Positions 57,286 through 64,000 of a DNA stretch of 64,000 nt are shown here, piece by piece. Where the stretch lies: the NCBI RefSeq assembly GCF_023023025.1, contig NZ_CP095481.1:9499001-9563000 (forward strand), given 5' to 3'. The position numbers were made by a program, and so were the translations under genes. The number at the start of each line of letters is the position of its first letter. The stretch's first letter is position 1. Below the pieces are notes generated by a model. That model was not told where the DNA came from. It was given only the letters and a program-made list of their open reading frames with translations, and searched no databases. The stretch is from Amycolatopsis sp. WQ 127309 (lineage in GTDB: Bacteria > Actinomycetota > Actinomycetes > Mycobacteriales > Pseudonocardiaceae).

Positions 57286-59076
57286 TCACCGGCGGGAGAC
57301 GACCGCCGCGGACGTGCCACCGTCACGGCGCGCCGGTTCGCCCGCCGCGAGGACCCGGCCGTGGGGCAGGAACTCCAGCCCGGCCGCGACGCCGATGGCA
57401 CCGACGTCGGTGAAGCTTTGGCCGAGTGCCTCGAGCCCCGCCGTGGTCGGCTGCGCGATGAACGCCGGTTCGGCGTCCGTCGTCGCCGCGTTGCGCTGGG
57501 ACGCGCGGGGGGCGGCGATCGCCTGCGGCAGGCTCATGCCCAGGTCGATGCGGTTGACGAGGATCTGCAGGACGGTCGTGATGATCGTCGCGCCGCCCGG
57601 GGAGCCGACGGCGAGGAACGGCTTGCCGTCGCGCAGCACGATGCTCGGGGACATGCTCGAACGCGGCCGCTTGCCGGCCGCCGGGAGGTTCGGGTCGGGG
57701 GCGGTGCCCTGGGTGGGCGCGAAGTTGAAGTCGGTCAGCTCGTTGTTGAGCACGAACCCGCGGCCGGGCACGGTGATGCCGCTGCCGGCCTGCTGCTCGA
57801 TCGTGTTCGTGTAGGACACGACGTTGCCCTGCTTGTCGGTGACGACGAAGTGGTTGGTGTGGTTCTCGTTGCCGCCGGCCGACGCCGCCGGGACGGTCTT
57901 GCAGCCCTGCGGGTGATAGGGGTCGCCCGGCGCGACGGGGCTCTGCCCGGCCCGGGCCGGATCGATCTTGCACGCCCGGGTCGCCGCGAACGACCGCGAC
58001 AGCAGCTGCCGCTGGGGGACGTCGACGTAACGCGCGTCGCCGATGTAGCGGTTGCGGTCGGCGAAGGCGAGCCGGCCGGCCTCCAGGTAGTGGTGCAGGG
58101 CCTGGACGGTGGACATCTTGCCGAGGTCGAAGTTCTGCAGGATGTTGAGCGACTCGCCGACGGTGATGCCGCCGCTGGAGGACGGGGCCATGCTGTAGAC
58201 GTCGTAGCCGCGGTAGTTCACGTGCGTCGGCGCGGCGTCGAGCGCCCGGTAGGCGCGCAGGTCCGACAGCTGCATCGGGCCGGGGATCGGCTTGATGGTG
58301 GCGTTCTTCGCCAGCGGCAGGTGCTGGACGGTGTTCACCAGGTCCCGGCCGACCGGACCGCCGTAGAACGCGCCGATGCCTTCGCGGCCGATCTGCCGGT
58401 AGGTGGCGGCGAGGTCGGGGTTGCGGAAGACCGAGCCGGCGGCCGGTGCCTTGCCGCCCGGCAGGAACAGCTTCGCGCTCGAGCTGAACTGGCCCAGCTT
58501 GGCCGCTTCCTCGGTGGTCTGGTTCGAGAAGGCCGGGTCGACGACGAACCCGCGGTCCGCCACCTGTTCCGCGGGACGCAGGTTGTCCGCCAGGCTGAAC
58601 CGGCCCCACTTGTCCAGCGCCCGCTGCCACGTCGCGAGCATGCCGGGCACCCCGACGGACCGGCCGCTCTCGACGGCGGTTTCGAACGGGTACGGCTGAC
58701 CGGTGGCCGGGTCGATGAACATCTTCGGGCCGTCGGCGGCGGGGGTGGCCTCGCGGCCGTCGATCGTGGAGATCTTCTTCGTGTGGGCGTCGTAGTAGAC
58801 GAAATAACCCCCGCCGCCGAGCCCGGCGACGTAGGGGTCGGTGACCCCGAGGGTGGCGGCCACGGCGACGGCGGCGTCGGCCGCGGTACCGCCCCGGCGC
58901 AGGACGTCGATCCCGGCCTGGGTGGACTCGGGGGTGTTGGAGACGACCGCCCCGCCGGACCCCACGGCCACCGGCTGTTTCGATGGCTGGGGCCGGGCCT
59001 GACCGGGCGCCGCGGCCCCGGTCAGCACCAGGGTGGTGACGACGCCGACCGTGAGGACTGATCGGACTGTGCGCAT
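57286..59076 (-). CDS. ggt: Gamma-glutamyltransferase (secreted)
   Basis: Protein of 596 residues with a signal peptide (about 1-28). As an Ntn-hydrolase it self-cleaves before the nucleophile Thr407 in NENHTNHFVVTD. GKRPRSSMSPSIVLRDGKP and GSPGGATIITTVLQ are the standard C-terminal blocks. It removes or transfers gamma-glutamyl groups of glutathione-like or other gamma-glutamyl compounds outside the membrane. The ATG at 59076 follows GGAGAAGGGACG; upstream in-frame codons are not supported. It converges on the XRE regulator. Whether it serves the gamma-glutamyl chemistry proposed for the 31-49 kb cluster is open. Confidence 0.93.
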   Translation of the reverse strand: MRTVRSVLTVGVVTTLVLTGAAAPGQARPQPSKQPVAVGSGGAVVSNTPESTQAGIDVLRRGGTAADAAVAVAATLGVTDPYVAGLGGGGYFVYYDAHTKKISTIDGREATPAADGPKMFIDPATGQPYPFETAVESGRSVGVPGMLATWQRALDKWGRFSLADNLRPAEQVADRGFVVDPAFSNQTTEEAAKLGQFSSSAKLFLPGGKAPAAGSVFRNPDLAATYRQIGREGIGAFYGGPVGRDLVNTVQHLPLAKNATIKPIPGPMQLSDLRAYRALDAAPTHVNYRGYDVYSMAPSSSGGITVGESLNILQNFDLGKMSTVQALHHYLEAGRLAFADRNRYIGDARYVDVPQRQLLSRSFAATRACKIDPARAGQSPVAPGDPYHPQGCKTVPAASAGGNENHTNHFVVTDKQGNVVSYTNTIEQQAGSGITVPGRGFVLNNELTDFNFAPTQGTAPDPNLPAAGKRPRSSMSPSIVLRDGKPFLAVGSPGGATIITTVLQILVNRIDLGMSLPQAIAAPRASQRNAATTDAEPAFIAQPTTAGLEALGQSFTDVGAIGVAAGLEFLPHGRVLAAGEPARRDGGTSAAVVSRR

Positions 59077-59247
59077 GAGCGTCCCTTCTCCGGGACGAGT
59101 GACCACCGCCCTGGTGACCACGCTGCCCGGAAGCACCACCGCAGGTCTAACACCGGTGCGGGGGAAAGAAAATGGGCTTGAGGAAGACTTGGTGTTTCCC
59201 GGAGTACCCGGCGGCGGTGGACCCCGCACCGGTCACCGTGGTAGAAG

Positions 59248-59261
59248 TAGAACCTGTTTCA
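59248..59261. promoter_or_regulatory. Candidate KstR operator upstream of fadD17
   Basis: TAGAACCTGTTTCA fits the mycobacterial KstR consensus TNNAACNNGTTNNA at every fixed position. It lies 31 bp before the start codon of the FadD17-like gene, which belongs to the KstR regulon in Mycobacterium. Confidence 0.65.
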
Positions 59262-59291
59262 CTTTGATCACCGGTGCCTGGAGGTGCGCGG

Positions 59292-60869
59292 ATGGGCGTC
59301 CCGACCGTGACCGAACTGCTGCTGGCCCGCGCCGCCGACGAGCGTCCGGGCCTGCGGTTCGAGGACGAGACGTACACCTGGGCCGAGCACGTCCGGGCCT
59401 CCGCCTGCCGCGCCACCGACCTCCGGGCGACGCTGGACCGGGACAAACCGCCCCATGTCGGCATTCTGGCCGACAACGTACCGGCGTTCTCCGTCCTCCT
59501 GGGCGCCTGCGCGTTCGCCGGGGCGGTGCTGGTCGGGCTCAACCCCACCCGCCGCGGTGAAGCCCTCGCGCGCGACATCCGGCTCGCCGACTGCCAGTTC
59601 GTGGTCACCGAGCGGAAGTACCGGCCGCTGCTGGCGGGACTGGACCTCGGCGGGATCGGCGTGCGGGACCTGGAGTCGTGGCCGTCCGCGGACACGCCGC
59701 TCGATCCCGTCCCCGCCTCCGCGGACGACCTGCTCATGCTGATCTTCACCTCCGGCACCAGCGGCGACCCGAAGGCGGTGCGCTGCACCCACGGCAAGAT
59801 CGCGTTTCCCGGTGCGATGCTCGCCCAGCGCTTCGGACTGTCCACAACGGACACGGTCTACGTCACGATGCCGATGTTCCACTCCAACGCCATCATGGCC
59901 GGCTGGGCGGTCGGGCTCGCGGCGGGTGCGGGCATCGCGCTGCGCCGCCGGTTCTCCGCGTCCGGCTTCCTGCCCGACGTGCGGAAGTTCGGCGCGACCT
60001 ACGCCAGCTACGTGGGCAAGCCCCTGTCCTACGTCCTCGCCACCCCGCCACGGCCGGACGACGCGGACAACCCCCTGCGTCTCGTCTACGGCAACGAAGG
60101 CGCGAGCGCCGACCTGGCCGCGTTCGAGAACCGCTTCGGCTGCAAGGTCGTCGACGCGTTCGGCTCCACCGAGGGCGGCGTGGGCTTCGCCCGCACCGAC
60201 GACACCCCGGCCGGCTCCCTCGGCCGGCCGGCCGAGGACGTCGCGATCGTGCACCCGCACACCGGCCGGCCGTGCCCACCGGCCGAGTTCGACGCCGACG
60301 GCCGGCTGACCAACGCCGGGGACGCCGTCGGCGAACTCGTCAACACCACCGGCGCCGGCTGGTTCGCCGGGTACTACCGCGACCCCGGAGCCGACGCGGA
60401 GCGGCTGCGCGGCGGCCGGTTCCACACCGGCGACCTCGCCTACGCCGACGCCGCCGGGTTCTGCTTCTTCGCCGGGCGGCTGGGCGACTGGCTCCGCGTC
60501 GACGGGGAGAACCTCGGCACCGCGCCGATCGAGCGCATCCTGCTGCGGCACCCCGCGATCACCGACGCCGCGGTCTACGCGGTGCCCGACCCGGTGACCG
60601 GGGACCAGGTGATGGCCGCCATCGTCCTCGGCGACCCGCCCCTGGATCCCGCCGAGTTCGGCCGTTTCCTCGCCGGCCAGCCCGATCTCGGGCCCAAGCA
60701 GGTGCCGCGGTACGTGCGCACGGTCCGGGAGCTGCCGCGGACGTCGACGTTCAAGGTCGTCAAGCGGCAGCTGTCCGCCGAGGGCCTGACCGGGCCCGAC
60801 GTCATCTGGGAGCGTGCCGGGCGGGACATCGCCTACACCGCACTGTCCACTGTGGACAATCCCGTGTGA
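59292..60869 (+). CDS. fadD17: Long-chain/steroid acyl-CoA ligase, FadD17-like
   Basis: ANL-superfamily ligase of 525 residues: IFTSGTSGDPKAVRCTH, PMFHSNAIMAGWAVG, ATYASYVGKPLSYVLATP, YGNEGASADLAAF, FGSTEGGV, and GRLGDWLRVDGENLGTAPIERIL with FKVVKRQLSAEG near the C-terminus. These blocks match mycobacterial FadD17, which activates steroid side-chain acids as CoA esters. A candidate KstR operator lies in its promoter. The ATG at 59292 follows TGGAGG. No other steroid catabolism genes are in the window. It contains one of the TCCACWGTGGA palindromes near its stop. Confidence 0.9.
   Translation: MGVPTVTELLLARAADERPGLRFEDETYTWAEHVRASACRATDLRATLDRDKPPHVGILADNVPAFSVLLGACAFAGAVLVGLNPTRRGEALARDIRLADCQFVVTERKYRPLLAGLDLGGIGVRDLESWPSADTPLDPVPASADDLLMLIFTSGTSGDPKAVRCTHGKIAFPGAMLAQRFGLSTTDTVYVTMPMFHSNAIMAGWAVGLAAGAGIALRRRFSASGFLPDVRKFGATYASYVGKPLSYVLATPPRPDDADNPLRLVYGNEGASADLAAFENRFGCKVVDAFGSTEGGVGFARTDDTPAGSLGRPAEDVAIVHPHTGRPCPPAEFDADGRLTNAGDAVGELVNTTGAGWFAGYYRDPGADAERLRGGRFHTGDLAYADAAGFCFFAGRLGDWLRVDGENLGTAPIERILLRHPAITDAAVYAVPDPVTGDQVMAAIVLGDPPLDPAEFGRFLAGQPDLGPKQVPRYVRTVRELPRTSTFKVVKRQLSAEGLTGPDVIWERAGRDIAYTALSTVDNPV
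60846..60856. repeat. TCCACWGTGGA palindrome in fadD17
   Basis: Encodes Ser-Thr-Val-Asp a few codons before the stop of the FadD17-like ligase. Confidence 0.6.
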
Positions 60870-61108
60870 CGTCAGCCGACGTGCAGGGTGGCCGGGTCGG
60901 CCACTCACCGCCGGGCGGCCGCCGCTGCCGGCGGGGACGGGTCACCGAGGGGCGTGAGCCGGGAACGTGACGTCCGGTGCGGTGGCGGTGGTGACCACCA
61001 CATGGCCGGACCGTGAGCCGCCGAGTGGCCCAATCCGTGAATTTCCGCCCGGCTTCCGGCGGGACGGTGCTAGCTTCCGTCCGTCATTCGCCCGAGCGAG
61101 GTGTACCA

Positions 61109-62095
61109 GTGACCGTGACCGTGCACGTGGACAAGTTCGCTGCCTACCTGCGCATGTTGAAGGACCGCAGCGGGCAGGGCTACGAACGGCTCGGCCGGCG
61201 GGCCGGCGCCAGCGGCTCCAGCCTGCACCGGTACTGCTCGGGCCAGAGCGTGCCCGCCGACTACCGCGTGGTCCACTCGTTCGCCAAGGTCTGCGGCGCG
61301 TCCGCGGAGGAACTGCGCGAGCTGCACCAGCTGTGGGCCCTGGCCGACGCCGGCCGGGCCGAGGAGGGGCACGCCGAGGCGCCGGTCGTCCCCGCGACCG
61401 CGCCGCCGACCCCCGGTGTGGACGTCACGCCGCGACGCAGACGCGGGTACGCGGCCCTGGCCATCGCGATCATGATCCTGCTGGCGGGCGGCCTGGTCTG
61501 GGTCACCGCCGACGGGTCCGAGCCGCCCGGCCGGTACGCCGACCGGGTGCTGTTCTCCCCGGCCTGTCAGCCGCCGGTGAGCATGGGCCAGCACGACGAG
61601 TGCGTCACCGAGGTGCAGAACCTGCTGGTCGCGGCCCAGGGGCGGCTCTCGGTCGACGGCTCGTTCGGCCCGGAGACGCTGCGCCGGGTCACCGCGTTCC
61701 AGGTCATGGCCGGCCTGCCCGCGCGCGGCGTCGTCGACGAGGCCACCAAGAACGCGCTGTACGACCGCCGGACCAGCCTGGCGGCCTGGCCGGGGCCGGT
61801 GGTGGAGCAGCGGATCCGGGCCGTGTTCACCGAGGCGCCGGACACCGCGGTCGCGATCGCCCGCTGCGCCTCGTTCCTCGATCCGCTGTGGGTGCTGCCG
61901 AACACGAACGGCAGCCGCAACTGGGGGATCTTCCAGATCTCCGACGCCCGCCTGCTGGACCTGGGCGGCACGCCGCGGCAGGCGTTCGACCCGGTCTGGA
62001 ACATCGACGCGGCGCACCGCCTGTGGAGCGCGCACCACGACTTCCGCGACTGGCCCTCCTGCTCGGCGGCCCTCCAGGACCCGCGGTCGCACTGA
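61109..62095 (+). CDS. Transmembrane fusion: helix-turn-helix, peptidoglycan-binding and lysozyme-like domains
   Basis: Protein of 328 residues. N-terminus: an XRE-type helix-turn-helix (LKDRSGQGYERLGRRAGASGSSLHRYCSG, ~15-44). A single membrane helix follows (~113-134), then a PG_binding_1 domain (~165-220; VSMGQHDECVTEVQNLLV, GRLSVDGSFGPETLRRV) and a C-terminal lysozyme/transglycosylase-like segment with NGSRNWGIFQI and WNIDAAHRLW. A cytoplasmic DNA-binding head joined to a wall-binding, possibly lytic tail suggests a one-component sensor. The GTG start follows CGAGG. Confidence 0.82.
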   Translation: MTVTVHVDKFAAYLRMLKDRSGQGYERLGRRAGASGSSLHRYCSGQSVPADYRVVHSFAKVCGASAEELRELHQLWALADAGRAEEGHAEAPVVPATAPPTPGVDVTPRRRRGYAALAIAIMILLAGGLVWVTADGSEPPGRYADRVLFSPACQPPVSMGQHDECVTEVQNLLVAAQGRLSVDGSFGPETLRRVTAFQVMAGLPARGVVDEATKNALYDRRTSLAAWPGPVVEQRIRAVFTEAPDTAVAIARCASFLDPLWVLPNTNGSRNWGIFQISDARLLDLGGTPRQAFDPVWNIDAAHRLWSAHHDFRDWPSCSAALQDPRSH

Positions 62096-62267
62096 GCGCG
62101 GGCGCCGGACCGCACGTCGGTTCAAGCGCTCGTCACGCCCCTCCCGGAACGGCCGGCACACCGCCCGGAGTGGCCGTTCTCGTTCTTGCCGAGCCGCTCG
62201 GGTCTACGACTTGCCGGGACCCTGTGGAGGGCCGGGGGCGCGGGCTCGGCGGCACAGTCCGGGGATC

Positions 62268-62309
62268 CTGGCGCCGGAAACCCCCGGGGAGAGGGGTTTC
62301 CGGCGCCAG
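62268..62309. terminator. Bidirectional terminator between convergent genes
   Basis: A perfect 17-bp inverted repeat (62268-62284 with 62293-62309) with an 8-nt loop lies between the stops of the fusion protein and the M15 peptidase. Confidence 0.75.
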
Positions 62310-62323
62310 ACCCCCAGCGCCGG

Positions 62324-63064
62324 TCAGACCGTCCCGTTCTCCCACCACCACGCGCGGCCGAGGTCGGCCCGGCTGTCCACGTGCTGGTGGTCGGTGTTGT
62401 AGGTCTCCAGGCCGGAGAACCCGCTGGTCTCGGCCTTCTGGTAGACGGTCTTGTTGGCCACGCCCGGCACGTCCAGGTCGGCCGCGGTGCCGTACATGTG
62501 CATGCTGTCGCTGGCCCCGCCGATCTCGGCGTTGTGCGCGATGCTGCGGAACCCGGAGTTCACCGTGATCGGCTTGTTCCCGAGCTTCTTGCGCACCGCC
62601 TCCAGCTTGTACATGCAGCGGCGGGCGTTCTCCTTGGCGGTGGCCGCGCTGACCTTGCCGCCGTTGAAGGTGCCGCTCACCCGGTCGGTGAACTCGCTGA
62701 AGTTGAAGTGCGCGGTGGACCCGTCGCTCTGCTCCAGCGCGTTGAGCGCGCTCTGGGTGGCCGGGCCGGCCTCACCGTCCGCGCCCAGGCCGTAGGCGGC
62801 CTGGAACCGGCGGACCGCCGCGGCCGTGCCGGGGCCGAACTCGCCGTCGATCGAGACCCGGCTGTGGCTCGCCGAGTCGGCCGCCCAGCCCGCCACCCGG
62901 ATCTGCAGTTCGGTGACGTCGGCGCCGGTGCTGCCCTCGGCCAGGGTGCGGGACCACGGGTACGCCTGGGCGATGCCCGGCAGCAGGAGCGGGCTGACCG
63001 CGACGGCGGTGCCGATCACCGCCGCGCTGCGCAGCAGCGTGCGACGGCTCATGGGGAGACTCAT
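62324..63064 (-). CDS. Secreted D-Ala-D-Ala carboxypeptidase-like (peptidase M15) with peptidoglycan-binding domain
   Basis: Protein of 246 residues with a Tat signal peptide (SRRTLLRSAAVIG), a PG_binding_1 domain (~44-110; GADVTELQIRVAG, VSIDGEFGPGTAAAVRRFQ) and an M15/VanY-like zinc domain: SGFRSIAHNAEIGG, SMHMYGTAADLD and DHQHVD hold the metal ligands. It would cleave stem-peptide ends in the wall. The ATG at 63064 follows GGAAAGGACGAG; a second ATG four codons downstream is possible. It lies downstream of the GH25 gene on the same strand. Confidence 0.92.
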   Translation of the reverse strand: MSLPMSRRTLLRSAAVIGTAVAVSPLLLPGIAQAYPWSRTLAEGSTGADVTELQIRVAGWAADSASHSRVSIDGEFGPGTAAAVRRFQAAYGLGADGEAGPATQSALNALEQSDGSTAHFNFSEFTDRVSGTFNGGKVSAATAKENARRCMYKLEAVRKKLGNKPITVNSGFRSIAHNAEIGGASDSMHMYGTAADLDVPGVANKTVYQKAETSGFSGLETYNTDHQHVDSRADLGRAWWWENGTV

Positions 63065-63079
63065 TCTCGTCCTTTCCTA

Positions 63080-63112
63080 GCGGGATTTCGGGCGGGATTT
63101 CGGGCGGGATTC
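63080..63112. repeat. Short tandem direct repeat, 12-bp unit
   Basis: GCGGGATTTCGG occurs twice in full (63080-63091, 63092-63103) and once in part (63104-63111), bridging the spacer and the end of the GH25 gene. Confidence 0.7.
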
Positions 63113-64000
63113 AGCGGTTGGCGAGCTGGTCGAGATCGGCCTGGGTGCCGTTGAAGACGTCCCCGGTCGCCGGCGCGGGGATGCCGTCGGGGATGGCCGC
63201 GTCGGTGTACTGCCACATCAGCCAGGTGCTCGACCCGGCGGGCAGCGCCGGCTGCGTGACGGACTGGCGGTAGTCGGCGAGCTGCATCGGATAGGCCGCG
63301 AACGCCGTGGTGCCGCCCAGGCAGGCGTCCAGGAACGACTTCTGGGTGTAGATGATCGGGGTCCGGCCGAACGCCGCCTGGACCTTGTCCAGCCACGCCT
63401 TCGCGTCGGCGACGGTGACGTACGGCGGGCAGCCGCCGGAGCCGTCGTCCTTCCACTCCAGGTCGAACACGGGCGGCAGGTCACCGGCGCGCTTGCCGGT
63501 GTACCCGGTGGCCCGCACCGCGGCGATGAACCGGTCCGCCTGCGCGCCGCCGGTGCCGGCCGTGGTGCCCGTGTAGAAGTGGTACGGCCCCACGGCCAGG
63601 CCGGCGGTGCGGGCGGCGGGCAGGTCCGTGGCCAGGTACTCGTCCGTGGTGTTCAGGCCGCGGGTCGCCTTGACGGTCGCGAACTCGACACCGGACGCCT
63701 TCACCGCGGCCCAGTTGATCGGCGCGCCGCCGGGGTGCTGGTACTTCGCCGTGTCGACGCCGTCGATCGGGCGCCCGGCGGGCTTCGGCGGCACGCAGTA
63801 GGCGTTGCGGCTGGACCAGTCGGCCACCTTCGCCCACGTGGTGGGCCCGGCGACGCCGTCGGCACTGGCGTTGACGCAGTGCTGGAACTGGATCACCCGG
63901 TTGCGGGTGCCGTCACCGAAGTTGCCGTCCACCGTCAGCGGCGGGTAGTGCCCCGGCTCCATGGCGAGGTTCAGCCGGCACTGGAGCTCCTTGACGTCCG
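63111..64000 (-). CDS. Glycoside hydrolase family 25 lysozyme with peptidoglycan-binding domain (5' end outside window)
   Basis: Partial protein; 296 residues are visible and the frame remains open to the right edge, so the start lies outside. A PG_binding_1 domain (DVKELQCRLNLA, TVDGNFGDGTRNRVIQFQ) is followed by a GH25/Chalaropsis-type muramidase: GVDTAKYQHPG, FATVKATRG, VGPYHFYTG, PPVFDLEWKDDG (acidic catalytic pair) and IIYTQKSF. It hydrolyses peptidoglycan glycan strands. An internal ATG at 63962 is in frame but the PG-binding repeat clearly begins upstream of it. Confidence 0.92.
   Translation of the reverse strand, partial: DVKELQCRLNLAMEPGHYPPLTVDGNFGDGTRNRVIQFQHCVNASADGVAGPTTWAKVADWSSRNAYCVPPKPAGRPIDGVDTAKYQHPGGAPINWAAVKASGVEFATVKATRGLNTTDEYLATDLPAARTAGLAVGPYHFYTGTTAGTGGAQADRFIAAVRATGYTGKRAGDLPPVFDLEWKDDGSGGCPPYVTVADAKAWLDKVQAAFGRTPIIYTQKSFLDACLGGTTAFAAYPMQLADYRQSVTQPALPAGSSTWLMWQYTDAAIPDGIPAPATGDVFNGTQADLDQLANR

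Overview
The window is high-G+C DNA with actinomycete codon use. It carries a modular type I polyketide synthase (PKS), a LuxR-type regulator with a large ATP-binding N-terminus, a WXG100-like Rhs protein, an F420-type reductase and a match to the mycobacterial KstR operator consensus. Together these suggest a mycelial actinomycete, probably of the Pseudonocardiaceae (Amycolatopsis-like). The genus is an inference. No rRNA, tRNA, CRISPR array, transposase or integrase was found.

Left part (1-23.7 kb), biosynthetic. A PKS of 2245 residues (loading module plus one extension module) faces a cytochrome P450 across a promoter region that holds a perfect 15-nt palindrome. Next comes a small non-biosynthetic block: an F420 reductase, a VOC protein, a MarR regulator and an amidohydrolase. 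A leftward operon (20167 down to 10924) follows. It encodes a 3-hydroxyacyl-CoA dehydrogenase, an alpha-oxoamine synthase, a methylcrotonyl-CoA-carboxylase-type carboxyltransferase and its biotin carboxylase, an ATP-grasp ligase, a KAS III and an MFS exporter. A divergent LAL-type regulator heads the other side.

Middle (23.8-30.7 kb). A large Rhs/YD-repeat polymorphic toxin has an unrecognised C-terminal domain. It is followed by small membrane proteins.

Right-centre (30.7-50.4 kb), the most unusual part. Two divergent operons share one control region. The leftward one encodes an aldo/keto reductase, a membrane desaturase, an O-acetylhomoserine sulfhydrylase-like enzyme and a class-I-glutamine-amidotransferase-fold gamma-glutamyl hydrolase. 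The rightward one has fourteen tightly packed or overlapping genes: a ProA-like dehydrogenase, a thioesterase, two free carrier proteins, a TrpB2-like enzyme, two BtrH-like cysteine acyltransferases (one fused to a carrier protein), two adenylating enzymes, a PLP decarboxylase of the diaminopimelate decarboxylase fold, two acyl-CoA-dehydrogenase homologues, a phosphopantetheinyl transferase and a flavin reductase. This looks like a carrier-protein pathway, independent of modular NRPSs, that charges an amino acid, decarboxylates and oxidises it, and transfers it to an acceptor. The closest logic known to me is the butirosin side-chain route (BtrI/J/K/H/G). The operon ends in a perfect 23-bp hairpin and meets a convergent LysR gene.

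Right end (51-64 kb), mostly housekeeping or accessory genes: azlCD amino-acid export with a divergent CGNR regulator, a secreted GH3 hexosaminidase, a roadblock pair, an SDR, an XRE regulator, gamma-glutamyltransferase, a FadD17-type ligase with a candidate KstR operator, and a run of three peptidoglycan-binding proteins. The last of these runs off the window edge.
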